A DNA stretch of 64,000 nt. Source: Labilithrix sp. Lineage in GTDB: Bacteria; Myxococcota_A; Polyangia; Polyangiales; Polyangiaceae. The DNA is taken from assembly GCA_019637155.1 (NCBI GenBank), contig JAHBWE010000012.1:248001-312000 (forward strand), written 5' to 3'. This document shows positions 15,225 to 23,920 of the stretch, piece after piece. Under the pieces are notes generated by a model. That model did not search any database. It was not told where the DNA came from and saw only the letters and a program-made list of their open reading frames with translations. Both the position numbers and the translations under genes were made by a program. Numbering within the stretch: position 1 is the first letter of the stretch; each line of letters starts with the position of its first letter.

Positions 15225-17827
15225 GCGCCGGAGCCTCGATCGGTGACGAGGCCGATGGAGGGGAGGCGCTCGACCGCGGCTTCGATCCGCTCGATCTCCG
15301 TGTCGATCTTCTCGACGAGGCGGCGGAGCTCGGTCGTCTCCTTCTTCTTCTTCGGATCGTCCGACTCCTGGCCTTCCTTCAGCGCCTCGAGCGGCTTCTT
15401 CACGCCGTCGGCGAGCCACTTCTCGATCCGCTTCTGCTCGTTCGCCTGCATCACGCGGATCTCGTCGGTCGTGCTCGGCACCAGGTCCGCGAGCTGGCGC
15501 TCGACCTGCTGCGAGCGCCACGACAGGCTCATCGTGCGACGGAGGATGTACGCGGGATCGTCCATCCGGATCTGCGAGAACTCCTCCTGGTAGGCGGTCT
15601 CGCAGAGCGCCTGGACCTCGTTGTAGATGCGGCGCCAGGTCGGGCCGTCGGCGGCGGAGTGGGCCTCGAGGGCCTTGTCGTAGAGCGTGTCGATGCGCTT
15701 CTCCCACTCCATCTTCGACATCCCGAGGAGCGCGCCCTCCGCGCGGTACGCGACGAGGCGGAGCGAATGGAAGGCCGTTTCCATCCGCGCCATCGGCGGG
15801 ACGAGCGCCTCGCCGACGCCGCCGTGGAACTCGTCGATGAGGTGACGGAGCCGCTCCGAGAGCGCGACGAGCTTGTCGGGATCGGTGTGGAGCACCTCGC
15901 GGATGCCGACGACGAGGCGATCGGCCTCCGCCGCGAAGGCCTCGCCGAGGCCGCCCCACAGCGCGCGCTTCGCCTTCTCCGCGCGATCGAGGAGCTGCTC
16001 GATGTCGCCAGCGTCGGCGGCGGTCTCGTTCGGCGGCGGCTCGATGTGCGCCTGGATCTGCTGCGCTCCGACGGTGGCCTTCGCCTCGAGCCGCATCGAC
16101 TCGTCGCAGCGCAGCACGACCTCGACCGGGCTGCCGACGGGGAGCTCCCGCGGCACGTCGATCGCGAGCGTCTTGATCGGGAGGCGGTTCTGCAGGATGC
16201 GGAGGACGACGGCGCCGCTCTGGTCGGCGGTGAAGAACATGTGCGTCACCTGCGCGGGGAGGCCGGTGCCGCGCGCGAGGAGGATCTTGCGATCGCGCTT
16301 GCCGCCGCGGACGACCTCGAGCGCGACGTCCTTCGCGATGACGGAGGCGCGCGAGAGCGCGGTCGGCCGCGGGCGGAGGTCGCCGCGATGGAGCACGAGC
16401 GGCAGCTCCGCGAGCGGCGCGCCGACCGAGGTCTGGAGCGCGAGCGTCGCCGCGGTCTCCTCCGCCTCACCGAGCGGCACCTCGAAGCGCACCGTCTCGC
16501 CCGGCTTCGGGATCGGCGCTTCGCCGAGGGGGTTCTCGCCCTCCCAGACCGCGAGGTGGGCCGCCGTCTTCGGCGCCTCCTCGACCGCGACGGTGAGGCG
16601 AAGCTTGTTCCCCTGCGCGACGAGCGGAGACGTGATGCGCACGCGCGACTTCGACGCCTCGTCGACGAGGCGCGTCCCGCCGACGTGGGCGGCGTGGACC
16701 GCGGCGCCGAGCGCGACGCACGTGTCGACGTCGTCGCGGAGCGGCTCCGGCGATCGCTTGCAGTACGCCGCGGTCACGCGCTTCACCACGAGCGGCACGC
16801 GCGTGGACCCGCCGACGAGGATGACGTGGTCGATCTCCTCCGCCCCCACGTTCGCGACCTCGCGCGCGCGGGCGAGCGCGCGCTCGCAGCAGGCCATCGT
16901 CGTCTCGACGAGGTCGGCGATGATCTCCTCGTAGTCGGCGCGGCCGATGTCGCCCTCGAACGAGACGCTCTCGCCCGCCTTGTCCTTCACGATGTCGTTC
17001 TTGCTGACGTGCGCTACTTCGGTCGTGGAGAGCGACTCCTTGATCTCCTGCGCGAGGTGGACGAGCCGCCCGAAGATGCGCCGGTCCTCGTCGTTGTTCT
17101 TCACGTCGAGGTCGAGCGAGTAGCCCTTCTCGACGAGCTGCTTCCGCAGGTGCTCCGCGTAGCGGCGATCGAAGTCGTCGCCGCCGAGGAAGTTGTCGCC
17201 GTCGATCGCGAGGACCTGGTACTCGCCGCCGACGCAGCGGAGGATCGAGACGTCGAAGGTGCCGCCGCCGAGGTCGTAGACGAGGAAGTTGCCGTCCTCG
17301 AGGCGGCGCTTCCACGTGTGGTAAATCGCGGCTGCGGTCGGCTCCTGGAGGATGCCGATCACGTCGAGGCCCGCGAGCTCGCCCGCGCGCCGCGTCGCCT
17401 CGACCTGCGGCGCGTCGAAGTAGGCGGGCACGGTGATCACCGCGCGCGTGACGGGCAGCTCGACGGTCGAATTTCCCGCTTTCATCGGCTTCAGCGTCTC
17501 GCGGATGCGGTCGCGGAGCTCGATGAGGATCTTCGAGCTCACCTCCTCCGGGTTGAGCTGGTGCGGCCCGACCGCGACCGTCGTCTTCTGGCCCATCTTG
17601 CGCTTCACCGACTCGATCGGGGCCTCGCCGGTCCCGCGCTTGCTGCGCGCGGCGTGGCCGACGACGAACGCGCTCTGCTTCGCGTCCCACGCCACGGCGG
17701 ACGGCACCGTCTTGCGGCCGAAGCGATCGGCGTAGATGGTGATCTCGCGCTCCGACGGTGGGAGCCACGCGACCTCGGAGTTGGTGGTTCCGAGATCGAT
17801 ACCGACCGCGCGATCGAGGAGAGCCAT
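15221..17827 (-). CDS. Large Hsp70-family protein
   Basis: An 868-residue protein, about 230 longer than DnaK. The actin-like ATPase domain (about 1-385) is complete: VGIDLGTTNSEVAW, then ILQEPTAAAIYH, VYDLGGGTFDVSIL and ILVGGSTRVPLV. A beta-type substrate domain follows (about 390-520), then a long Glu/Lys-rich helical C-terminus without a DnaK-type acidic tail. It is not the housekeeping DnaK: there is no grpE or dnaJ nearby, and it is co-transcribed with a small upstream protein (6 bases away) and a coupled helical-repeat protein downstream. Likely a specialised chaperone. Confidence 0.92.
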   Translation of the reverse strand: MALLDRAVGIDLGTTNSEVAWLPPSEREITIYADRFGRKTVPSAVAWDAKQSAFVVGHAARSKRGTGEAPIESVKRKMGQKTTVAVGPHQLNPEEVSSKILIELRDRIRETLKPMKAGNSTVELPVTRAVITVPAYFDAPQVEATRRAGELAGLDVIGILQEPTAAAIYHTWKRRLEDGNFLVYDLGGGTFDVSILRCVGGEYQVLAIDGDNFLGGDDFDRRYAEHLRKQLVEKGYSLDLDVKNNDEDRRIFGRLVHLAQEIKESLSTTEVAHVSKNDIVKDKAGESVSFEGDIGRADYEEIIADLVETTMACCERALARAREVANVGAEEIDHVILVGGSTRVPLVVKRVTAAYCKRSPEPLRDDVDTCVALGAAVHAAHVGGTRLVDEASKSRVRITSPLVAQGNKLRLTVAVEEAPKTAAHLAVWEGENPLGEAPIPKPGETVRFEVPLGEAEETAATLALQTSVGAPLAELPLVLHRGDLRPRPTALSRASVIAKDVALEVVRGGKRDRKILLARGTGLPAQVTHMFFTADQSGAVVLRILQNRLPIKTLAIDVPRELPVGSPVEVVLRCDESMRLEAKATVGAQQIQAHIEPPPNETAADAGDIEQLLDRAEKAKRALWGGLGEAFAAEADRLVVGIREVLHTDPDKLVALSERLRHLIDEFHGGVGEALVPPMARMETAFHSLRLVAYRAEGALLGMSKMEWEKRIDTLYDKALEAHSAADGPTWRRIYNEVQALCETAYQEEFSQIRMDDPAYILRRTMSLSWRSQQVERQLADLVPSTTDEIRVMQANEQKRIEKWLADGVKKPLEALKEGQESDDPKKKKETTELRRLVEKIDTEIERIEAAVERLPSIGLVTDRGSGA

Positions 17828-17833
17828 GGGCTC

Positions 17834-18244
17834 CTACGGTATCAGGATCCTATCCTCGTCGAGCGGCGGCGGCGCGTCGTCGTCCGGGTCGAACGATCCG
17901 AGCGCGAGCTCGACGCACGTGCGCGGGGCGACGTCGTGGAGCGCGAGGCCGTGCAGCGCGAGCTCTGTCCCCGCGGCGGAGGCCGCGGAGGCCGTGGCGG
18001 CCGCGGCGGCGCGGCGGCGCGGGAGCATCGGCGGGCGTCCGAGCGGCGGGCGCGTCTCGGGGTGGGCGAAGAGCGCGGCGCGGAGGCGGCGCGTCGGATG
18101 CAGCGTGAGCTCTTCCCACGCCGCTCGGATCCGCTCGCGCTCGGCCTCGTCCTTCGCGTCCTCCGCCAGCTCCTTGAGGCGCTGCGTGATCGCGGCGATG
18201 CCCTCGCGCGGATCGAGCGCGTACCGCTCGAACGGGTTGTCCAT
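17834..18244 (-). CDS. Small helical protein, first gene of the Hsp70 operon
   Basis: A 136-residue protein. Residues 1-60 (NPFERYALDPREGIAAITQ onward, then AWEELTLHPTRRLRAALF) have the length and helix pattern of a J-domain-like or J-like partner, but the HPD tripeptide that activates Hsp70 is absent (HPT at that point). A Pro/Ala-rich linker and an acidic tail (FDPDDDAPPPLDED) follow. It precedes the Hsp70 by six bases. A degenerate co-chaperone is a reasonable inference; no family is certain. Confidence 0.68.
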   Translation of the reverse strand: MDNPFERYALDPREGIAAITQRLKELAEDAKDEAERERIRAAWEELTLHPTRRLRAALFAHPETRPPLGRPPMLPRRRAAAAATASAASAAGTELALHGLALHDVAPRTCVELALGSFDPDDDAPPPLDEDRILIP

Positions 18245-18261
18245 CCGGGTATTGTTGCAGC

Positions 18262-19089
18262 ATGACGCCGGACGAAGAAGCCAAAGCGAAGCGGAAGCGA
18301 CGCTTCTTCGTCGTCCGCGTCTCGATCCTGCTCTTCATCCTGTTCCTCGTCGTCCTCTACGCGGTGCGGGACCTCCGCTCGCGCCGCGGCCGCAACGCAT
18401 GGGACCACACGCTCGACGTCGCGATCGTCCTCGTCCACGCCGCGGGCGAGCCGCCGATCGATCCCGACGCGCAGCGGGCGCTCGAGGACCGCATCCCCGT
18501 CCTCGAGGACCGCCTCGCCGCGGAGGCGGAGCGTCATCGTCCCGGCCTCGGCAAGCCGCTCCGCTTCAAGCTCCACGGACCGGTGGAGGTCGCCGCGCCG
18601 CCGCCGTCGCCGGCGAGCGACGGCGCGGTCGATCTCGCCTCGCAGACGATCGCGATGAAGAAGTGGCTCGCCGACGTGGACCCGCGCGCCGGCGTCGTGC
18701 CCGAGCACTGGGACACGCGCATCTACGTCGTCGCGCGCAAGCCCGCGAGCGAGCGCCGCAGCTTCGTCGAAGGCCAGAGCGAGCAGGACGGCCGCATCGG
18801 CAGCGTGGCGGTGGAGCTCGACGCCTCGATGGCGGACACGACCCTCTTCGTCGTCACCCACGAGCTGATGCACACCCTCGGCGCGACCGACAAGTACGAC
18901 GCCGCCGGCAACACGAAGCTCCCAGAGGGCCTCGCCGACCCGGACCGCGAGCCGCTCTACCCCCAAGACCGCGCCGAGGTGATGGCGCGCAACCGCGTGG
19001 TTGCACCCGGCAACGAGACGATCCCGACGAGCCTCGACCAGCTCGCGGTGGGCCCGCAGACGGCGACGGAGATCGGCTGGCGGAGGTAG
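18262..19089 (+). CDS. Membrane-anchored zinc metallopeptidase-like protein
   Basis: A 275-residue protein with a basic N-terminus, one transmembrane helix (about 17-35: FFVVRVSILLFILFLVVLY) and an outside domain. Near residue 200 is HELMHTLGATDKYD, an HExxH zinc motif followed by Gly and Asp in the spacing of metzincin-like or gluzincin-like peptidases. The rest matches no family I know. It is divergent from the Hsp70 operon (17 bases between starts). Confidence 0.75.
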   Translation: MTPDEEAKAKRKRRFFVVRVSILLFILFLVVLYAVRDLRSRRGRNAWDHTLDVAIVLVHAAGEPPIDPDAQRALEDRIPVLEDRLAAEAERHRPGLGKPLRFKLHGPVEVAAPPPSPASDGAVDLASQTIAMKKWLADVDPRAGVVPEHWDTRIYVVARKPASERRSFVEGQSEQDGRIGSVAVELDASMADTTLFVVTHELMHTLGATDKYDAAGNTKLPEGLADPDREPLYPQDRAEVMARNRVVAPGNETIPTSLDQLAVGPQTATEIGWRR

Positions 19090-19098
19090 CGGCGCTCG

Positions 19099-19869
19099 TC
19101 AGAGCCGAGCGATCTCGTCGGCCGACAACGCGCGGTCGTAGAGGCGGACGTCGTCGATCACGGCGTTCGCGAACGCCGATTCCGGTGGCCTTCCATTCCC
19201 GCCGACGTCCAACCCGGTGGCGTCGAAGCGCACCGTCGGCAACGCCGCCGTCGCGCGCAGGACGTGATCGACGAACAGCTTCGCGGTGGCGCCGTCGTGC
19301 GTCGCGGCGAGGTGATGCCACGAAGTCGTGTCGAGCGGCGCCGAGTCGGCGATCTTCGCGCTGTCGGTAGCGACCTGATTCCAGTGGAAGGACCAACGTC
19401 CTTCGGTGTCCACGCGGAGGGCCAGCGTGCCGTTGCGCCGGCTGAGGAACCTCGCCTCGCCCGTCGGCATCGACTCGAGCCGCACTCAGAGCGCGATCGT
19501 GTACGTCGCCCCGAGCGCAGGCGCATCGGCGATCGCGACGAGGTCATCGACGCCGTCGAAGCGGAGCGCTCCACCGTATCGCCCACTCGTCCACGTCGCC
19601 CCGGCGATCTCCCCGTCGCTCGCGCCGGCGCCGTCCCGCGCCGTTTGCCCGGAACCTTCGTCGAACGCCCAATAGCCGATGAGACCGTCGAGCACGTCCG
19701 GAGCCACGACACCGGCATCGTCCAACGAGGCTTCGACGCCGGCGTCGAAGCTGGACACGCCACCATCCGCCGGCCCGGAAGCATCGACACCGAAGGCCTG
19801 ACACGACATCAACGCGCCAGAGAGCGCCCCGATCCACAGCCGGACTGAGCGCCTCCTCGGTCCAGCCAC
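19099..19869 (-). pseudogene. LamG/ConA-like lectin-domain lipoprotein interrupted by an in-frame TGA
   Basis: One reading frame of 257 codons holds a signal peptide (lipobox ending MSCQ), an Asp/Ala-rich linker and a Laminin-G-3/ConA-like jelly-roll domain (GYWAFDEGSGQTARDG ... GGALRFDGVDDLV ... HHLAATHDG ... IDDVRLYDRALSADEI). The frame contains a TGA at 19488-19486, just after the TYTIAL stretch, where this family normally has a Trp (pattern TIxxWV). A single TGG to TGA change explains it, and both halves otherwise align perfectly in frame. It may be a pseudogene, a sequencing error or a readthrough stop. Translation of only the first 127 residues would give half a domain. Confidence 0.82.
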
Positions 19870-20093
19870 TCCTCGATCTTACCCGCATCCACACCCGTCA
19901 TCACATCCGCGAGACCAGGCCCTCGCGCGCGCGTATCTTCGCGCAGCTACGAGCCGGAGCCCCGACGCGAGCGAGTCATCAAATCCGACGAAGACGTCGT
20001 ACGCAGCCGTCAGCGAACCAAGCGCGCCTATGGCGAAGACATCCTCGACGTCGGCTGCGGCATGAACCGTGGCGCCGGCGATGGCGCGACGGC

Positions 20094-20651
20094 TCACTCA
20101 TCGTAGATCGCGTCGACCGAGAGGGGGACACCATGAAGCGTGATCGTCGCCCCTGACTCCGCGGGCTCGCACTGCCAGCCCGTCGAGCGGCGGAAGACCT
20201 CGATTCGGCGCGTCGCTTGGGACACGAGCACGTACTCGTCGAGCGACGAGAGCGTGCGGTAGTCGCGGAACTTCCAGCCGCGGTCGTCGCGCTCCGTCGA
20301 CTCGGAGAGGACCTCGACGAGGATGCATGGGTTCGTGATCGCCTCGCCCTCGACCCGTCCGTTCTTCTCGACCACCGTCTTCATGATCGGACCGCAGACG
20401 ACGCTGACATCCGGCCGGAGCCCCGACCGCGTGACCGCGACATGGACCGCGACCGAGCCATCCCTCACCGTACAGCGGCCGCGCAGCGCGGTGCGGAGCT
20501 CGGCGATGACGGCGCCGACGAGTCTCCCGTGCTCCGGCGTCGCCCCCGACATCGCGTACACGTGGCCGTCGACCCACTCGCGTCGTATCCCGCTCGGATC
20601 GTTCGCCTCCTCGACGAGGAACTCCTCGAGCGGAACGTACGTCTGACCCAT
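20094..20651 (-). CDS. Uma2-family (DUF820) nuclease-fold protein
   Basis: A 185-residue protein of the PD-(D/E)xK-like Uma2 family. Landmarks: EFL...RREWVDGHVYAMSG with the Glu, TPEHGRLVGAVIAEL, LRPDVSVVCG with Asp and LVEVLSEST with Glu, the last three forming the acid-rich active site. Length is normal for the family (about 185). Uma2 proteins are common and multi-copy in myxobacteria and cyanobacteria; their role is unknown. The 224 bases between it and the broken LamG gene contain only a doubtful 72-codon frame and nothing I can support. Confidence 0.9.
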   Translation of the reverse strand: MGQTYVPLEEFLVEEANDPSGIRREWVDGHVYAMSGATPEHGRLVGAVIAELRTALRGRCTVRDGSVAVHVAVTRSGLRPDVSVVCGPIMKTVVEKNGRVEGEAITNPCILVEVLSESTERDDRGWKFRDYRTLSSLDEYVLVSQATRRIEVFRRSTGWQCEPAESGATITLHGVPLSVDAIYDE

Positions 20652-20666
20652 CCGCGCGGCTAAGCC

Positions 20667-21577
20667 TCACCGCGCTGGGCGGGCGCAGCGGCCGCCGCTT
20701 TTGCCGTATTGGAAGGAGGCGGGGTAGCCCGTGATCGCGGGCTCGTCGCCGGTGCGGAAGTAGGGGTCGGCGTAGCGGGCGTGGGTCTCGAAGCTGTAGC
20801 CGATCGTCATTACGAGCGGGAGGTCGCCGGCGAAGCGCTTGAAGCCGCGGCGGGTCTCCTGGACGGGAGTGCCGTCGGGGCCTGCGTAGGTGAGCACGCG
20901 TTCGCAATAGGTGGGGTCGCCTGGGTCCGGCGCTCCGGCGGACATGTCGCAGACGTCCTTCGTCGCCGACGCTCGGAGCCCGGCGACCGGCCAGGCCGTC
21001 TCGAGCATGTTGCCGCCGATGTCGAACCAGCCTTCGCCGTTCGACGTGAGCTTCGTGACGTCGAGCGGGAAGCGGCCCGGCGCCGCGACGGACGGCGCGT
21101 CGTCGTCGGCGGGAGGGGCAGGCTCTTGCAGCAGCTCTCGTGCTTCGCGGCGTCGTCGCCGACCTCGCCCGCGCCGCACGTCCTCATCCCCGCCGGCCCG
21201 TGTTTGCCGCCGCACGATCGCGCGTCGACGCATCGCTTCGACAGACCGCAGATCTTCGTCGCGCAGTCCGCGTCCGCCGCGCACGCGAGGCCCTCCGCGC
21301 ACGGCGGCGCGTTCGGGCCGCCGCAGTCGACGTCGGTCTCGCCGAGGCTCGGCGACTTCTTCCCGTCGCTCGTCGTCGGCGCCGCGCAGACGCCACCTTC
21401 GCAGCGGCCCTCGCAATCGTCGTCGCCGCCGCAACCGCCCGGTTGCCCGCCGCCGCCGCTGCTCGCGTCCCCTCCGTCGACGCCGCCCGGCGCGCGCGAC
21501 GGAGCGTCCGCGGCGTCGTCGCCGCACGCGGCGAAGACGAGGAGCGCGGCGAGCGGGAGAACGAGGAGGCGCCGCAC
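20667..21577 (-). pseudogene. Frameshifted lipoprotein with C-terminal formylglycine-generating-enzyme-like domain
   Basis: Two frames form one broken gene. The N-terminal frame from 21577 has a lipoprotein signal (LLVFAACGDD), a Gly/Asp linker and a Cys-rich module (CEGRCEGGVC, CAADADCATKIC, then HGPAGMRTCG). The C-terminal frame, ending at 20667, has GRFPLDVTKLTSNGEGWFDIGGNMLETAW and the closing FQYGKSGGRCARP, which matches the end of FGE-sulfatase-type domains. The frames change over at about 21100-21130. The central part of the FGE domain also seems to be missing, since only its last third is readable. The 911-base span is not a multiple of three. Confidence 0.72.
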
Positions 21578-21582
21578 GTGAT

Positions 21583-22353
21583 TCAGAACGCGCCCGCGCC
21601 CGGCGCGCCCGCGCCCGGCGCGCTCGCGACCTCGAACTCGCCGCGGTGGCGGCGGAGGGGGAGCGCGACCGGGACGCGGTCGAGGACGCGGTCGAGCACG
21701 AAGCCGGGCTCATCGGTGGGGAGCAGATCGCGCGTCAGGCCCCACACCGCGGCGCCGGTGGCGTCGAACATCCACGCCGAGAGCTTCACCTCGTCCTCGA
21801 GACACACGTCGTCGGGGGACCAGCGTGACGCGAGCGGGCCGCCGAGCGACGGCGGGCGCACGCCGAGCTGGCCGTGATGCACCAGCGCGGTCGCGTCGTC
21901 GTGGCGCGCGCACGCCATCACCGTGTGCACCTCGAGGACCACGACGAAGCTCGCGCCGCGCTCGCGCATCTGCTGCAGCGTCGCGTCCGTCGCGCGGAGG
22001 TCGGCGAGGAACCAGTCCTGCACCCCCACCTCCGGCGGCGACTCGCACTCGCTCTCCGGGCGCGCGCCGCTCGCCGGCTTGCCCGCGAGGCCGTCGAGCA
22101 TCGCCTGCAGGCGCGCCGTCTTCGCCGCCGGCTGGCTCTCCGTCGGCCGCTCCGCGAGCGGGCGCTCCACGAAGTGACGCGCCGGCACCGATCGCTCCAC
22201 GACGCAGGAGCGCGGGAGCACCACGAGCGCGTCGCCCGCGTAGCGCTGCGGTGGCGTGCCGGCCTCGTGCTGCACCGGCCGGCTCACGCACCCGAGCGCG
22301 CCGAGGGCGAGGGCGAGGGTCACGGGAGCGAACGCGCGCATTGGATGCATCAT
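21583..22353 (-). CDS. Uncharacterised lipoprotein
   Basis: A 256-residue protein with a lipoprotein signal (MRAFAPVTLALALGALGCVS preceded by MMHP). The first ATG (22353) overlaps the stop of the small gene upstream (ATGA) and has AAAGGG seven bases before it, so I use it. The rest is a mixed alpha/beta protein (SFVVVLEVHTVMACARHDD, VKLSAWMFDATGAAVWG) that I do not recognise; such alternations occur in lipoproteins related to peptidoglycan or envelope-stress functions. The C-terminus is Ala/Gly/Pro-rich. Confidence 0.75.
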   Translation of the reverse strand: MMHPMRAFAPVTLALALGALGCVSRPVQHEAGTPPQRYAGDALVVLPRSCVVERSVPARHFVERPLAERPTESQPAAKTARLQAMLDGLAGKPASGARPESECESPPEVGVQDWFLADLRATDATLQQMRERGASFVVVLEVHTVMACARHDDATALVHHGQLGVRPPSLGGPLASRWSPDDVCLEDEVKLSAWMFDATGAAVWGLTRDLLPTDEPGFVLDRVLDRVPVALPLRRHRGEFEVASAPGAGAPGAGAF

Positions 22354-22598
22354 GCAGCTACCCTTTCGAGCGTCCAGAGGACCCAGTTGGCGGCGTTCGT
22401 CGAGGTGGTGACGCGCCAGCCCTCGGCGCCCATCCGGCCGAAGAGCGTCGCGATCTCGGCGCTGCCGCCGTCGTGCGTCTCGCGCCGGCCGTCTCCGAAG
22501 AAGAGGACGAACTGCGGGCGGAACGTCACGCGCGCGTCGCTCGGCGCGCTCCAGTACCACTCGACCATGCAGTGCTCGTAGCGAGTCATGCGAGTCAT
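22350..22598 (-). CDS. Small DUF4177-like protein
   Basis: An 82-residue protein (MTRMTRYEHCMVEWYWSAPS onward). Its pattern, a YExxxV strand, a polar loop and then LFGRMGAEGWRVTT, resembles the DUF4177 type (YEY ... LGAEGWELV). Start ATG 22598 has GAGGT upstream. Its TGA shares bases with the ATG of the following lipoprotein, a coupled pair. Function unknown. Confidence 0.72.
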   Translation of the reverse strand: MTRMTRYEHCMVEWYWSAPSDARVTFRPQFVLFFGDGRRETHDGGSAEIATLFGRMGAEGWRVTTSTNAANWVLWTLERVAA

Positions 22599-22615
22599 GC
22601 GCCCCACCTCGAGAT

Positions 22616-23863
22616 CTACCAGCTCACGAGCACCTTGGTCTTCACCTCTTCGAGCTTCTTCTTCGCCGCATCGAGCTCGCGTGTGGCCGGATAGAGCACC
22701 TCCGCCCGCTTGATCATCGCCTCCGCCCGCTCGACGTCGGCGGCGCGCTTCACGATCGTCATCTCGCGGAGCAGGTCGAGCGCGTTGTCGCAGAGCATCG
22801 ACGCGAGGACCACGCGGCCGTTGCGGTGGGTCGGACAGATCTTCATCGCCCGCTCCGCCGCGGCGAGCTTGGTGCGCGGATCCATGTCCGTCTCCGACAT
22901 GAAGACGAACATCTGGGCGCAGCCTGCCGCATAGGCCAGCTGCGACGGGTCCTTCTCCACGCGGCGGGCCAGCGTCTCCATCATCGGCTTGAACGGATCG
23001 AGGAGGTAGCGGAGCGCGGACCAGTTCCGCTCGCGATAGAGCTCCCACCCGATCCGTTCGAGCTGGCCCACCACGAAGTGCTCGACCTGCTCGTCGTGCC
23101 CCGACCACGTCCACACCGCGACCGCACGCAGGACGAGCGTGCGCCCCTTCGTCGTGAGCTCCCCCTGGACGTTCGCCTCGTCGAGCGCCTCGCGGATCAC
23201 GTCGAGCGCGCCCTCGATCGCGGCGTTGCGGCGGCGGTTCGTCTCCACCTTCAAGCGCTGGCGCGCGGCGTCGGGCAGCGACGCGATCTTCGCCGCGTCG
23301 TCCGAGCGCGCGAGGGCGAGGAGCGCCGACGTGCCGGCCGGCTTCAAGTCGCGCGACGCCGCGTCCGCGCGACGCCCCAGCTCGCCGACGAGCTCGTGAC
23401 CGACGCGCTCGGGCGGGATGCCCGCCGTCTTCGCCGCGCTCGGTCCGAGGACCGCCTCCTCGAGACGGGAGAGGTACGCGCGCTCCTCGCCGAGCGCGAG
23501 CCACGACGCGAGCGACCACACCCACGCGTTGGCGGCGAGGTCGGGCGCGGTGCTCTCGAGCGCGGAGGCCGCCTTGGCGTGGAAGAGCGCGAGGTGGTGC
23601 AAGAGCTCCGGCGTACAGCGCGCGAGCGGGACCTTGTCGATGAAATGGCCGAGCCCGGCCACGTCTCCCGCGAGCGCGGCCGTGACGGCGGCGGCGCCGC
23701 CGGGGAGCTTCCGTACCTCGCCGACGAGGCCGCCCGCGCGCGGATGGATGCGGACGCTGGGATCGCCGCGGTCGGCGACGAGGAGGGCGAACAGGCGCTC
23801 GGCGACCGTCTCGTCCTCGAGGCGCTGTAGGAGCATCTCGTCTTCGTCGCGCCACGCACTCAC
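22616..23863 (-). CDS. Helical-repeat protein, function unknown
   Basis: A 415-residue cytosolic protein rich in Ala, Leu, Glu and Arg, with TPR-like helical repeats in the C-terminal half (KLAAAERAMKICPTHRNGRV, RAEAMIKRAEVLYPATREL). No signal peptide or catalytic motif. Start ATG 23863. It is 17 bases upstream of the DUF4177-like gene and probably in one transcript with it and the lipoprotein. I do not recognise a family. Confidence 0.72.
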   Translation of the reverse strand: MSAWRDEDEMLLQRLEDETVAERLFALLVADRGDPSVRIHPRAGGLVGEVRKLPGGAAAVTAALAGDVAGLGHFIDKVPLARCTPELLHHLALFHAKAASALESTAPDLAANAWVWSLASWLALGEERAYLSRLEEAVLGPSAAKTAGIPPERVGHELVGELGRRADAASRDLKPAGTSALLALARSDDAAKIASLPDAARQRLKVETNRRRNAAIEGALDVIREALDEANVQGELTTKGRTLVLRAVAVWTWSGHDEQVEHFVVGQLERIGWELYRERNWSALRYLLDPFKPMMETLARRVEKDPSQLAYAAGCAQMFVFMSETDMDPRTKLAAAERAMKICPTHRNGRVVLASMLCDNALDLLREMTIVKRAADVERAEAMIKRAEVLYPATRELDAAKKKLEEVKTKVLVSW

Positions 23864-23920
23864 GACCCCGGATCTTATCCCGCGCGTTGCTTCGTTCGAG
23901 GTCGTTCCTTAAGGTTGAGG

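Noticed and set aside
14894..18265. A 1123-codon plus-strand frame opposite the Hsp70 operon
   Set aside because: No domain is present and the product is Arg/Leu/Asp-rich; the Hsp70 motifs lie on the other strand.
19879..20097. A 72-codon minus-strand frame between the LamG remnant and the Uma2 gene
   Set aside because: Its product is Arg/Ala-rich, resembles shadow coding, lacks a ribosome site and matches nothing I know.
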